64,000 nucleotides of DNA from Sphingomonadales bacterium (GCA_016704425.1 JADJAC010000002.1:248001-312000), one strand, 5' to 3'; positions 17,531 through 27,017 are shown, counted from the stretch's first letter. Made by a program: numbers and translations. Notes: generated from the letters alone by a model not told the origin.

Positions 17531-18619
17531 ATGTGGAAGCGCACCAAGTGGATTGCAGTTTGCATTGCCTTTCTCGTTTTGGCTGGAGCCGCCATCAAGG
17601 TTTTTCAATCCGATTTGGGTTTGCGCACCTACAAGGAGGCGGTTGACAGAAGGGCTGGCAAAGACCGGAGCGTTGGTCTTCCGGACGGTCTTCATGTTGC
17701 CCTCTGTGGCACCGGTTCCCCCCTACCCGATCCGTCGCGCGCCGGACCTTGTAATGTTGTAATTGCCGGCAGCCACATGTTCCTGATTGACGCAGGCGAA
17801 GGGTCTGCACGGAACATCGCTTTGATGGGGCTGCCCCTGGCGCGATTGGAAGGCGTGTTTCTAACCCATTTTCATTCGGATCATATCGACGGGATGGGGC
17901 CGGTGATGCTCATGCGTTGGACAGGAGCTTCGTCGCAACTGCCGCTGCCCGTACGTGGACCAACAGGCGTGGAACGCGTCATTGCAGGTTTCAACCAGGC
18001 CTATGCCATCGATTACGGCTATCGCACGGGTCATCATGGGCCTTCCATTGCGCCTCCAACGGGTGCCGGGGCGATTGCCTTTCCGTTTGCCCTGCCGCCT
18101 GCAGGAAAAGGCGATGCCTTGGTCATATATGAAAAGGATGGCTTGAAGGTCACGGCAATACGGGTCGATCACGGTCCTGTTTCACCAGCTGTCGGTTATC
18201 GCTTTGATTACAAGGGCAGGTCAGTCGTGATCAGTGGGGATACGTCGCAATCCCCGTCGCTTGTTGCCGCTGCCAAAGGGGCGGACTTACTCGTGCATGA
18301 AGCGCTGCAACCGAAGTTGCTCAAATATTTGACGGCCGCACTGGATGCCAAGGGCCTAAAGAATACCGCCCAGATCACACGCGATATCGTCAATTATCAC
18401 ACGACGCCGGAACAAGCAGCTGACACCGCGCGGGAGGCTGGCGCCAGGAACCTTGTCCTCAGCCACATCGTGCCGGTGGTTCCCTCTTCATTCTTTTATC
18501 CGGCATTTCTCGGCGACGCGCACGCACATTTCAAGGGCCCGATCACGGTTGGCGAAGATGGGATGTTGTTTATGCTTCCAACCGGAAGCAGCGTGATCGA
18601 GAAAAGGAAGCTTTTTTGA
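17531..18619 (+). CDS. membrane-anchored RNase Z-like metallo-beta-lactamase-fold hydrolase
   Basis: A 362-residue protein with an N-terminal hydrophobic anchor or signal (residues 5-24, WIAVCIAFLVLAGAAIK). An MBL domain begins LCGTGSPLPDP and the zinc motif HFHSDH gives H113, H115, D117 and H118. The GDTSQS and SHIVPVVPSS regions supply later ligands, as in RNase Z/arylsulfatase-type MBL proteins. True RNase Z is cytoplasmic; this exported or tethered version is more likely a periplasmic hydrolase of unknown substrate. The next gene begins about 50 bases downstream on the same strand and may be co-transcribed. Confidence 0.78.
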   Translation: MWKRTKWIAVCIAFLVLAGAAIKVFQSDLGLRTYKEAVDRRAGKDRSVGLPDGLHVALCGTGSPLPDPSRAGPCNVVIAGSHMFLIDAGEGSARNIALMGLPLARLEGVFLTHFHSDHIDGMGPVMLMRWTGASSQLPLPVRGPTGVERVIAGFNQAYAIDYGYRTGHHGPSIAPPTGAGAIAFPFALPPAGKGDALVIYEKDGLKVTAIRVDHGPVSPAVGYRFDYKGRSVVISGDTSQSPSLVAAAKGADLLVHEALQPKLLKYLTAALDAKGLKNTAQITRDIVNYHTTPEQAADTAREAGARNLVLSHIVPVVPSSFFYPAFLGDAHAHFKGPITVGEDGMLFMLPTGSSVIEKRKLF

Positions 18620-18672
18620 TCGGCACGTCGAGTTGCAGATCTAACGCAACGCATCAACAGGAGAAGAAGACC

Positions 18673-19182
18673 ATGTCCGACGAAACCGGAAAGCCAGCCC
18701 CGCCGACGCCAATAGGTGGCCTTGTAATCACATTGGTGGTCATCATCGCAATCGCTGGCTGGATATTTCTAGGTCTTAAGCTGCTGGGCATCACATCATT
18801 CTTCGCCAGTTTCCTCTTCTTCTGGTATTGGGCTGCGGTTGAAGAAGCCGATCTGAAGCAATGGCTGCAAAGCGTCCTTGGCGCCCTTGTTGGCCTTGCG
18901 CTAGCCTGGCAATCGCATTGGCTGGCGGCCCAGTTCGGGACGCAAGGCCTGATCGCCAGTCTGATCGTGATTGTCGTCGCAGTCTATCTGCAGATCATGA
19001 ATTGGGTTCCAATTGCGATCAACCGATCCGCAATGCTGTTTCTGACGGTGCTTGCGGCGCCCCTAATTCTTGAAAAGCTAGAGCCCGTTGAAACAATGAA
19101 AGCCATTGGATTGAGCGCGCTTTATTTCGGGGCGATTGTCAAGCTCTTGGCGATGATCTCTCCAACCAAGCAAGGCGAATAG
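18673..19182 (+). CDS. hypothetical integral membrane protein
   Basis: A 169-residue protein with five or so hydrophobic segments (for example GLVITLVVIIAIAGWIFLGL, FFASFLFFWYWAAV, GLIASLIVIVVAVYLQIM and AMLFLTVLAAPLILEKL). A short soluble N terminus is rich in Pro and a Lys/Glu tail follows. I do not recognise the family with confidence; it resembles small DUF1097-like membrane proteins only in layout. The ATG at 18673 follows a good AGGAGAAGAAG ribosome-binding site, so the longer upstream frame was rejected. It sits behind the tethered MBL hydrolase gene. Confidence 0.65.
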   Translation: MSDETGKPAPPTPIGGLVITLVVIIAIAGWIFLGLKLLGITSFFASFLFFWYWAAVEEADLKQWLQSVLGALVGLALAWQSHWLAAQFGTQGLIASLIVIVVAVYLQIMNWVPIAINRSAMLFLTVLAAPLILEKLEPVETMKAIGLSALYFGAIVKLLAMISPTKQGE

Positions 19183-19192
19183 GGCTCAAAAA

Positions 19193-19843
19193 TCAACGGT
19201 GGGTGAGGCCGTGTTGCTCCATCCGCCATTTCAGCTGGTCGAACCGGTCCTGACCGAAGAATGGTTCGCCTTCAAAAACCATCAGAGGTACGCCATAGTG
19301 GCCGCCTTCCCTCTGGGAATCCTGGTTTGCTGCAATCATAGCATCAAGGCGCTCTGCTTCGGCTTTTACCAGCTTGTCCAGTTCAACCAGATCAAGGCCA
19401 GCGCGCGAAATTGCCTCCGCCAGGTGATCTCCCTCATTCCAGCCGGTTACCGTTCCGCCCCAAATCAGGCGGCCAACCTGTTCTATAAAAGCAAGGCCCT
19501 TGCCTTGTTCAGTTGCAGCCATGCCCAGCCGGGTCAACCGATGAATGTGTGGCTGTTCTTTTGGATATGTGCGGGTTGCCGGATCCATAAATACGGGGTC
19601 TGGATTGGCCCAGCGGAAGGGGATTCCTGCGAATTGGGCACTTCGATGGATGTCCCGCGCAAAATAGCTGAACCACAGTGGATCGCTGTTTGCAAAGAAT
19701 TCCGGCTGACGAACCGCGATCGGATAGACCGGACGCACATTGCAACAGACGTCAAAATCATTCTGAAAGGCAACAATCCTGTCTGTCACGAGATAGGAGT
19801 ATGGCGAACGAAACGACCAGTAGAGGTCGAAAATCAGTGTCAT
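19193..19843 (-). CDS. DsbA-like thioredoxin-fold protein (2-hydroxychromene-2-carboxylate isomerase family)
   Basis: A 216-residue protein opening MTLIFDLYWSFRSPYSYLV, the signature of the HCCA isomerase/DsbA-like group. In this group a Ser replaces the CxxC motif and the fold binds glutathione. The C-terminal GVPLMVFEGEPFFGQDRFDQLKWRM matches the conserved V-P-x-F-G-Q-DR region. Members isomerise aromatic intermediates or act as kappa-class GST-like enzymes. The start at 19843 overlaps the upstream DUF1330 stop as ATGA, so the pair is co-translated. The real substrate is unknown. Confidence 0.82.
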   Translation of the reverse strand: MTLIFDLYWSFRSPYSYLVTDRIVAFQNDFDVCCNVRPVYPIAVRQPEFFANSDPLWFSYFARDIHRSAQFAGIPFRWANPDPVFMDPATRTYPKEQPHIHRLTRLGMAATEQGKGLAFIEQVGRLIWGGTVTGWNEGDHLAEAISRAGLDLVELDKLVKAEAERLDAMIAANQDSQREGGHYGVPLMVFEGEPFFGQDRFDQLKWRMEQHGLTHR

Positions 19844-20253
19844 CCAAGCGTTCCCCGTGTCCGGATGTTGAGCTGGCCAGCCAGTCCAGCCGTTCTGTGC
19901 CGTGCGATTTCCTGATAGTCCGGATTTTGAATCATGGCCATCATTGCTGCTCGAGACGGATACTCCGCCAGTGCAATCATGTCCCACAGCTCTTCGACTT
20001 CACCAAGCAGAAGGCCGGTAACCTGACCTGCATACCCTGTCTTGCCGCCGACAGCCTCAACATGCGCCCTGACGGCCTGGCCATAGCGGGCATAGGCCTC
20101 AGCTCCGGTCAAATGAGCATCGGAACCATCCGGATATTGAGCCTTCTCGTTAAACTTCAGGAGATTGACCATCACAAATGCACCGTCTTCTTCCCCGGCA
20201 AAAAATGCCGCTGCTTGCTCGGCGCCGGGAACCACCTTATTTGTGACCTTCAT
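19840..20253 (-). CDS. DUF1330 family protein
   Basis: A 137-residue soluble protein. The central stretch GAFVMVNLLKFNEKAQY, GAEAYARYGQAVRAHVEAVGG and IALAEYPSRAAMMAMIQNPDYQEIARHRTAGL is typical of DUF1330, a dimeric ferredoxin-like alpha-beta barrel fold whose function is unestablished. It is longer than the common 95-residue form. The ATG at 20253 follows GGAGACTGAG; the longer upstream frame has no such site. It is coupled to the DsbA-like gene and divergent from the secreted protease gene. Confidence 0.8.
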   Translation of the reverse strand: MKVTNKVVPGAEQAAAFFAGEEDGAFVMVNLLKFNEKAQYPDGSDAHLTGAEAYARYGQAVRAHVEAVGGKTGYAGQVTGLLLGEVEELWDMIALAEYPSRAAMMAMIQNPDYQEIARHRTAGLAGQLNIRTRGTLG

Positions 20254-20426
20254 CTCAGTCTCCGTTGATATAACGACACTGTCGATGCCATAATATTGGT
20301 CGCTGTCAACTCCCGGACTGGTGTCATTTTTCTTCCTTGAAAATCCTCCGGCAAACAGGCGGCTCGATGCCGATTGACTCTTCCGGCTTTCGCGCGCCAA
20401 TTTGTCACTTGATCGGGGGAAAGATC

Positions 20427-21728
20427 ATGAATGCATTTGTCGGGATTCAATGGCGCAAAATACTCAAAGGCGGTGCTTTTGGCTTTGCTCTCGCCCTGCT
20501 TTCCGGTGCGACCTTAGCCCAGGATTCCGACGCCGACGGAGAAGCGGACATCGCAGACATTTGCGAATCGGCGGATTTCTCATTTGAGGATATCGCAGAT
20601 GACGCGCAGGATACGGATGACGAAACCGATGAGACGCTGGATTTCGACTGCGTCGATCCACAGGATCTGCAGGAGGATGGGGATACCAGCGATGATTCGA
20701 TCCCAAGCGACACAAGGCTCAACCCGGCAGGCTATGAGTGGGTGGTCATCGATGAAGACGACGACTCATCAGAGGCAGCGGATGACGGCGTCTTTGATGC
20801 AGACGAGATCCCTACAATGCAACGGCGTCCTATTGGCCAAGCCACAGCGCCAGGTGAGCCAACAATGTTCAGCGCGGGAAGTTTCGTCGTTCCGGAGAAC
20901 GGCATGCCGTTCATGGCAGAATTGTTCAACGGCGCACCAGCAGAATATCTGTCGAATTTCCCAGTGAATGGGGACAAGGTTACACAAGCTCTTTTCCGAC
21001 ATGCATGCGGGGGAGCACTGATTGCGCGCTTTTGGATCGTCACTGCGGCTCACTGTGTAAAACCAGATGGACGATGGGAATCTGAAGGCCAGCAACAATC
21101 GTTCGTCAAAAGATATTACAAGGTCAAGCTTGGGGCAGAGGACCTGGTTGAAAATACGGCCTTGGTCTACAGCATTGACAAAGTTTTCGTGCACAATGAT
21201 TTCTCACCAAAGCCGATTTCCAGCGACATCGCGCTTATTCATCTGGTTCCCGATAGTCGGCCTCGCAACCCGGTCGAGATCAAGTCGGTCGCCTTGCACA
21301 TAGGACCCAACTTGCCGCCTGGGACGCCGGTGACTTCAACCGGATGGGGCAAGATGCAATCGAGCGACCAATTTCCCGCAACAATCTTCAATCGTGCAAT
21401 CAAGCTGCAAACCACGGATCAGAACGGATGCCCGCGACAGAATGGCATGAGTGCACTTTCAAAGGTCATTTGCGCCCGCGCTGACGGAAAGAAGATGTGC
21501 AAAGGCGATAGTGGGAGTCCGCTCGTATTAACGAACGGACGAGAGCCAAGGATCGTAGGAGTTGTGAGCTGGGGATTGAGCACCGACAAGAATTGCGGCC
21601 CTACAGGACAGCCCGGCGTCTACACGGAAATTGAAGGTTTTGCGCCCTGGATCTGCAAGATCATGGGTCAAGACAGCGATGCTGCTGCCTGTTCGAGACT
21701 TACGACACCGCCGCCCCGGCAGCAGTAG
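20427..21728 (+). CDS. secreted trypsin-like serine protease with acidic Asp-rich propeptide
   Basis: A 433-residue S1-family protease. A signal peptide (residues 1-31, ending ATLAQ) is followed by an unusually acidic region (residues 32-130). That region starts DSDADGEADIADIC, like thrombospondin type 3 calcium-binding repeats, and has many Asp/Glu-rich runs. The S1 domain follows from about residue 150. The catalytic triad is H209 (TAAHC), D267 (SDIAL) and S362 (GDSGSP), with six or more cysteines suited to disulphides. It is exported and probably acts outside the cell, perhaps calcium-stabilised. The ATG at 20427 has a GGGGGAAAG ribosome-binding site. The propeptide role is inference. Confidence 0.88.
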   Translation: MNAFVGIQWRKILKGGAFGFALALLSGATLAQDSDADGEADIADICESADFSFEDIADDAQDTDDETDETLDFDCVDPQDLQEDGDTSDDSIPSDTRLNPAGYEWVVIDEDDDSSEAADDGVFDADEIPTMQRRPIGQATAPGEPTMFSAGSFVVPENGMPFMAELFNGAPAEYLSNFPVNGDKVTQALFRHACGGALIARFWIVTAAHCVKPDGRWESEGQQQSFVKRYYKVKLGAEDLVENTALVYSIDKVFVHNDFSPKPISSDIALIHLVPDSRPRNPVEIKSVALHIGPNLPPGTPVTSTGWGKMQSSDQFPATIFNRAIKLQTTDQNGCPRQNGMSALSKVICARADGKKMCKGDSGSPLVLTNGREPRIVGVVSWGLSTDKNCGPTGQPGVYTEIEGFAPWICKIMGQDSDAAACSRLTTPPPRQQ

Positions 21729-21773
21729 CTCCTGCCGCCGCCGGGGCTCATACAGTATTCGCCTCAAATTGCC

Positions 21774-22046
21774 TTATTTTGGGGCTGCGGTATTCGTGGT
21801 TTGGGTCGCGTCAGGATCTGCGCCATCTGCAGAGGTTTTTCCAGGAATTATCCCGGGTCCGCTGCTGGACATTTCAGCTACGCCGCTATTGTTGACGTCA
21901 GCCGGCGTCGCGGCGTCCATTGCGCCTTCTGTGGCAGCAGTGGCGGCATTGTCTGTCGCTTCAGCGGCAGTCGTATCTGCCTTGTTGCACGCTGTGAGAA
22001 ACAGCGGCGCAGCCAGCAAAATTGTCGCAGTTTTGAAAACACGCAT
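21774..22046 (-). CDS. small lipoprotein, Ala/Thr-rich
   Basis: A 90-residue protein with a lipoprotein signal peptide, MRVFKTATILLAAPLFLTAC, whose lipobox LTAC places the lipidated Cys at residue 20. The rest is a low-complexity Ala/Thr/Asp/Glu-rich tail with no recognisable domain. The ATG at 22046 has a GGGGGACTGAG site; a TTG 27 bases upstream is possible but has no such site. It lies after the large TIR-TPR gene on the same strand with about 30 bases between, so the two may be co-transcribed. Function unknown. Confidence 0.68.
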   Translation of the reverse strand: MRVFKTATILLAAPLFLTACNKADTTAAEATDNAATAATEGAMDAATPADVNNSGVAEMSSSGPGIIPGKTSADGADPDATQTTNTAAPK

Positions 22047-22078
22047 TCTCAGTCCCCCTCTGTTGAACTTCAATCATC

Positions 22079-24037
22079 CTAATCGAAGCCGACTTGCTTT
22101 AGCAATCGGATAAATCTGGGGTTTTGGCGAAGCGGATCGAGCATGGGATCGTTCCGCATGTTCGTGATCCCGGTATCACCGATCCTTGCGGACTCTTCGA
22201 GTTTGTCGAGCGCACTGGCCACTTCGCCCCACTGGCTGCGGATTTGTGCCTGTTGATAGGATGCGCCATCTCCGCGGTCTGCCATGAGCCTCTTCAGGGA
22301 AGCCTGCGCCCCGGCTTCATCCCCCAATTTGCGAGCGACAATTGCGATGGCAGGCAACCGTAGGACATCGAGTGGCTCAAGCAAGTATTCAGCGCGAGCT
22401 TCTCGCAGCTTGTTGAGGGCGAAGTAACAATTGCCAATTCCTGCATGGGCAAATGGCAATTTCGAATTCAGCTCCAGAGCCTTTTTGTAGAGTGGGATTG
22501 CTTTCGCGAAATGTCGGGCCGAATATTGGACGAAGCCCGCGGAATTATACATGGCCGGATTGAGCGGGTCGAGCAGAAGGGCACGGTCGATAGACTCAGT
22601 GGCCTCTTTGAAGCGGCCGACTGCTGAACAGAATGTCGCAAATCGCGCCAACACATTCGCATCCCCCGGCCCCAGTTGTCGTGACAGTTCGAATGGCTTT
22701 CTTGCACCCCTGAAGTCGAGTTTCCCTTGAAACAGGACCACTCCCAGCGTCGATTGGGCATCTGCAAAACGCGGCGCAAGCGTGACTGCCCTGCGCGCCG
22801 CAGCTTCTGCCTCACTATATAACGGAAGGAACTGGTCAGCCGTTGCGAATTGGTTCGCAATGGACGTTAAGGAACGCGCACGAGCGGAATGGGCTGCTGC
22901 ATATTTCGGGTCCGCAGCAATCGCCGCGTCAAACTGGGTCAAAGCCTCGCGATAGGTCCTTTCTTCAGCGTGGAGGCTGTAAAGAGCCTTTCCACGCAAA
23001 TAGGCGTCAAATGCGGCCACGTTATTCGTGCCGCCGGAAATATCTGTTTCGGCATCTTGAACAGCGCCCGCATTTGCCGCGACCTCCTCGACCAACGCAC
23101 TGGCCACCGCGTTGGCAATCTCGCTCTGGACTGCAAAGATATCCTTGATGGTTCGATCAAAGCTATTGGTCCAGCGGCTGAACCCCGTTCTGCCGTCAAT
23201 CAACTCAGCCACGATCCGGACCACGTCTCCCGAACGGCGCACACTCCCTTCGAGAAGAAAAGCTACGCCGAGCCTGCGGGCTACGGTCCGCGCATCTTCA
23301 ACATGGTCGCGAAATTTTATCGATGAAGTTGGCGCAGCCACCTTCAAGAGTGAAACCCTGGCTAGCGCCGACCGCATCTCTTCGGAAAGGCCGTCGGAGA
23401 AATAGGACTGATCTGCATTGCCACTCAAGTTCTTGAACGGGATGACCGCCACGCTGTTTCCATCGACGCGCGCCCTGAAAAGTCCAAAGCGCCAGGCACC
23501 TAGTCCGCCCGCAGCGGCAGCGATTGCGAAGCCCCCGCCTATTGAGATCATGCGGCGCCTGCTGATACCCGCCTTTTGCAACTGAGGTATGCGACGTGAT
23601 GCGTCCTTTTGTTCGCCAACGAGGCTGATGGCCCTCAGCAAGCCAGAAATCTCGGGAGCCCCGCGAGATCCGCGCCACATCGAAAGGTCGAGCAACTGAT
23701 ATTGCCGGAATCCGAGCGGAGCGAAAGATCCATCAAGCGTGACTGGAACAAGTCGTCCACGCTCACGTCCGCGCGTCGCTTCATCGAGAACCCAGTGAGA
23801 AACGATCGACGTCTTGGACCAGAGCACGACAACCGCGTCGGCTCCCTCAAGTTCGTCCTCGGTTGTCGTCGCAAAGGCAACGCCGCCATCCAGCAGCCCA
23901 TCCCACCAGACGTCGAAACCTGCGGCCTCCAGTGCGTCGATGACCTGTTCTGCGCGTGCGCGGTCCTGACGCGCGTAGCTCAAAAAAATTCGAGTTGGCG
24001 GCTGACTTTCTTCAGGTGACTGAAGCTCATTGGTCAT
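22079..24037 (-). CDS. TIR domain - TolB-like - TPR signalling protein
   Basis: A 652-residue protein. An N-terminal TIR domain (about residues 14-140) begins TRIFLSYARQDRARAEQVIDAL, with WWDG and SHWVLDEA; E86 sits where TIR NADases carry their catalytic Glu. One transmembrane helix (about 164-181) follows, then a TolB-N/FlgO-like domain (about 195-330, VAVIPFKNLSGNADQSYFSDGLSEE). TPR repeats then run to the C terminus. This layout occurs in membrane signalling proteins related to adenylate-cyclase-type TolB-TPR proteins. Whether the TIR part hydrolyses NAD or only binds partners cannot be read. The start at 24037 suits the TIR fold. It is divergent from the GGDEF-EAL gene. Confidence 0.85.
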   Translation of the reverse strand: MTNELQSPEESQPPTRIFLSYARQDRARAEQVIDALEAAGFDVWWDGLLDGGVAFATTTEDELEGADAVVVLWSKTSIVSHWVLDEATRGRERGRLVPVTLDGSFAPLGFRQYQLLDLSMWRGSRGAPEISGLLRAISLVGEQKDASRRIPQLQKAGISRRRMISIGGGFAIAAAAGGLGAWRFGLFRARVDGNSVAVIPFKNLSGNADQSYFSDGLSEEMRSALARVSLLKVAAPTSSIKFRDHVEDARTVARRLGVAFLLEGSVRRSGDVVRIVAELIDGRTGFSRWTNSFDRTIKDIFAVQSEIANAVASALVEEVAANAGAVQDAETDISGGTNNVAAFDAYLRGKALYSLHAEERTYREALTQFDAAIAADPKYAAAHSARARSLTSIANQFATADQFLPLYSEAEAAARRAVTLAPRFADAQSTLGVVLFQGKLDFRGARKPFELSRQLGPGDANVLARFATFCSAVGRFKEATESIDRALLLDPLNPAMYNSAGFVQYSARHFAKAIPLYKKALELNSKLPFAHAGIGNCYFALNKLREARAEYLLEPLDVLRLPAIAIVARKLGDEAGAQASLKRLMADRGDGASYQQAQIRSQWGEVASALDKLEESARIGDTGITNMRNDPMLDPLRQNPRFIRLLKQVGFD

Positions 24038-24183
24038 TGCGGTTTCATATTCCCGACCTCTGGGGAGCAACCCGACACGGCACAATCGCCCCTCTGCTTG
24101 TGCAGAAGATATGCTAAGGCAGTTTCGGCGCCGAGACAACCGATGCGGAAATCTCTAAAAATCGAAATTCCCGCGCTAAAACA

Positions 24184-26481
24184 ATGCCCCGCTTCGTCGT
24201 AATTTCACTTGCCGGCTTAGCGGGAGCATTGGAAATTTCTGTCCAGACCAAGATTGTAAGATCGGCACACGGAGCTGATCGCAAGCTCGCGCTGAGGATC
24301 ACCGCAATCCTCATGGGTCTTGCGATCGCTGTGATCATTGGCGCTGTCTATGCCGGGATCGCAATGAATTCCGCGGCACTGGAGATTGAATCCGGCATCA
24401 TCGAGAAAGAATTAGACCGCATTGTCGTGAAGACACTCGACGAGCAAAAAAGCGTGGCCTTGTGGGATGAGCCCCTGGAGCGCATCCCCCGGAATGACGT
24501 GGCCTGGATCGACGAGGAAATCGGCAGCTATCTCACAGGCACCTATGGACATGATCTAGTCATCATCGAAGACGGCCAAGGCCGTATCGTTTACCAGCAT
24601 GAGAAGACCCCAGGCATCGTGTCGGTTGTCAGCGCTTTGGCCGCTGCAAAACCACTGCTGGAAGAAGTTCGAGGTGGTTCGCCGCGAAGGTGGACGAAAC
24701 GCGATGGCAATTTCAGTTCACAGGAATCAAGCGACGGCGCACTTGAAGGCGCAGCGGAACTCCGCGCAGGCGCCAATATCCTCCAATTTTCGGGAGAACC
24801 AGCCGTCGTCAGCGCAATGACTTTCACGCCAACGAACAACCTCGATTTGCGCACTCCAAATCCCCCGATCATCCTCTCTGTGAAGCGTCTCAATCCGCAG
24901 CGCCTTGCCAAGATCGGCAACGACGTAAACGTCCGCGACTTGCATCTGGCATTAAGGGATGAAGCCAAGGAAGATGGGGTCATCGCCTTGAGCGCGGACG
25001 ATGGCAAACTCATTGGGTCCCTGGTCTGGAAACAGCAGATGCCGGGCAAGGCATTCCTGTCATACCTGCTTCCTGTCTTGCTGCTTCTGACATTGGGTTG
25101 TGTGCTGGCTGGGCATTATTTCGTTGGCAAGATCACGACTCTGGCTGGTCGGCTGCGTTTTACGGCGGAACAAGCCCGGCGTCTTGCCTATGAGGATCAG
25201 GTCAGCAAGCTACCTAACCGTCGTGCGTTCCATGACAGGCTCAAGCAGCAATGTGCGGCTCAAGCTCGACCATTTGTTGTGGCCCTGGTTGACATCGACC
25301 GATTCAAGGAAATCAACGATACCTATGGGCATGAGACGGGCGACCGACTGATAGAAGCTGTTAGCGAAAGGCTGCAACTGGAAATCGGCGACGATGGCAT
25401 CGTCGCGCGATTGGGCGGAGATGAATTCGCGATCATGACATCTCCGCGCGTCGAATGCGATGCCGTCAGCCTGAAGCGTCGGCTCGGGAAACTGTTTGAT
25501 GCTCCCTTCCAGCTGGGCCCCTATCGGATTCTGTCATCCGCTTCATTGGGACTTTATGGTGTATCGCAAGCGGAAGCCAAACCGACGGATGTTCTGCGCA
25601 ATGCGGACACCGCCCTGTATGAAGCCAAGGCCCGTGGGCGACGCCAAGGCGTCATCTATTCTGCGCAAATGTCAAACGCAGCGCGGGCAAGACGCCTGAT
25701 CGAAAGGGATTTGCGGGACGCAATTGAAAATGGCGATCTCTACATGGCCTATCAGCCGGTGCATGCCATTGGGTCGAATGCGGAAAACGAGGTCGAGGCC
25801 TTGATCCGGTGGCGACACCCGCAATTGGGCGAACTTGCGCCCGAAGCCTTTGTACACGTTGCCGAGCAATCAAACCTGATTGTGTCCTTGGGCCAGGCCG
25901 TATTCGGGATGGTCATGCGGCAGCTCCAGAAATGGCCGGGGATGCACGTCTCGATCAACCTTTCGCCGCGAGAGCTCAGGTCAAACGAGTTGCTTCGATT
26001 TGTGCGTAACGGCTGTCGCGAATATGGCATCGCCCCCGACCGGATCACGTTTGAAATTACCGAGGGCGTGGCAATTGATGATAGCGCGAAGGCCAACCTC
26101 ATCCTGCAATCGCTGCGCTCGATCGGCTTTCGGATTGCGCTGGACGATTTCGGAACGGGCTATGCCTCGCTTTCATTCTTGCAAACCTTTCCGCTTGACC
26201 GGGTCAAACTGGATCGCACTCTGCTCGGCGGCGCAGGATCGGACAAGAGGGCCACGGCCGTCTTTGAAGGCGCAATCGCGATTGGCCGCCAGTTGGGTCT
26301 TGAGGTTGTGGCAGAGGGCATTGAAACTGAAGAACAGTTCAACCTTGCCCAAAAGGCAGGCTGCACCCACTTGCAAGGCTACCTCCTGTCACCCCCGCTT
26401 CTGCCGAAAGAAGTCGAACAGTATTTCGGTATTCAGGATTCAGAGACAGGCTGGCCGCTAGAGGCCCGAATCCAGGCTTGA
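24184..26481 (+). CDS. GGDEF-EAL cyclic-di-GMP turnover protein with periplasmic sensor
   Basis: A 765-residue inner-membrane protein. Two membrane helices (about residues 37-60 and 288-312) flank a periplasmic CHASE4-like sensor. A GGDEF domain has its active site GGDEF at 411-415. An EAL domain has EAL at 538-540, SINLSPRE, FEITEG, D654-D655 in DDFGTGYAS, VKLDR, VVAEGIET and QGYLLSPP. All catalytic residues for diguanylate cyclase and phosphodiesterase activity are present, so it could be bifunctional or switchable. The start at 24184 lacks a clear ribosome-binding site; a start a few tens of codons later is possible. Confidence 0.9.
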   Translation: MPRFVVISLAGLAGALEISVQTKIVRSAHGADRKLALRITAILMGLAIAVIIGAVYAGIAMNSAALEIESGIIEKELDRIVVKTLDEQKSVALWDEPLERIPRNDVAWIDEEIGSYLTGTYGHDLVIIEDGQGRIVYQHEKTPGIVSVVSALAAAKPLLEEVRGGSPRRWTKRDGNFSSQESSDGALEGAAELRAGANILQFSGEPAVVSAMTFTPTNNLDLRTPNPPIILSVKRLNPQRLAKIGNDVNVRDLHLALRDEAKEDGVIALSADDGKLIGSLVWKQQMPGKAFLSYLLPVLLLLTLGCVLAGHYFVGKITTLAGRLRFTAEQARRLAYEDQVSKLPNRRAFHDRLKQQCAAQARPFVVALVDIDRFKEINDTYGHETGDRLIEAVSERLQLEIGDDGIVARLGGDEFAIMTSPRVECDAVSLKRRLGKLFDAPFQLGPYRILSSASLGLYGVSQAEAKPTDVLRNADTALYEAKARGRRQGVIYSAQMSNAARARRLIERDLRDAIENGDLYMAYQPVHAIGSNAENEVEALIRWRHPQLGELAPEAFVHVAEQSNLIVSLGQAVFGMVMRQLQKWPGMHVSINLSPRELRSNELLRFVRNGCREYGIAPDRITFEITEGVAIDDSAKANLILQSLRSIGFRIALDDFGTGYASLSFLQTFPLDRVKLDRTLLGGAGSDKRATAVFEGAIAIGRQLGLEVVAEGIETEEQFNLAQKAGCTHLQGYLLSPPLLPKEVEQYFGIQDSETGWPLEARIQA

Positions 26482-26483
26482 GT

Positions 26484-27017
26484 TTAGCCCTGACCACTAA
26501 CAGGCAATGTTCCATCGGGAACGAGCGAAGCCATTACCGATTCAACCACGTCTTCAACACGGACCAGCACGACCGGTCCGGACTTGCCGCCAAATGGAGT
26601 GCAGATAAATTGGTTGATATTCACAAATCCGCCCTCGTCCGTGGGCATAACACGTGCGCCCTCCCCCTTTCGCCAAAGCAGGATCGTGTCATATCCATCC
26701 GGGAATATGTTGCCCGCCTGCCGTGAAAGTCCAAATTCATTGCTCGACGGTACAGTACCGAAGTCCGTAAAAGCCGTCGATGCCCGGAACGCATCCTTGG
26801 GCGACACGCCAAGGCTCCAAAGTTGGAAAGCGATACCAAGGCGCACTGCCGCTCGCAAAGAGAGAAGGCTCGTTGATCCGGCAACTTTCGCCTTGCCGTC
26901 ACCTTCATGCCACGGGAACACGCCTTTGACAAAGTGGTCGCGCATGGTGCCCAGGTTCCAGCCGGTCGCCGCAGCAACCTGGCGCAATGTAAAGAGCGGT
27001 GAATCCATATCCGTCAT
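26484..27017 (-). CDS. hypothetical protein with N-terminal helix-turn-helix-like region
   Basis: A 177-residue protein that I do not recognise. The N terminus (FTLRQVAAATGWNLGTMRDHFVKGVFPW) looks like a MerR/AlpA-type winged helix. A middle helix (SLRAAVRLGIAFQLWSLGVSPKDAFRAS) follows, then a beta-rich C terminus. The ATG at 27017 follows a GGGAG site. It is tail to tail with the GGDEF-EAL gene, 2 bases apart, and divergent from the phasin/PhaE-like gene, so it could be a local regulator of either. That role is inference. Confidence 0.6.
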   Translation of the reverse strand: MTDMDSPLFTLRQVAAATGWNLGTMRDHFVKGVFPWHEGDGKAKVAGSTSLLSLRAAVRLGIAFQLWSLGVSPKDAFRASTAFTDFGTVPSSNEFGLSRQAGNIFPDGYDTILLWRKGEGARVMPTDEGGFVNINQFICTPFGGKSGPVVLVRVEDVVESVMASLVPDGTLPVSGQG

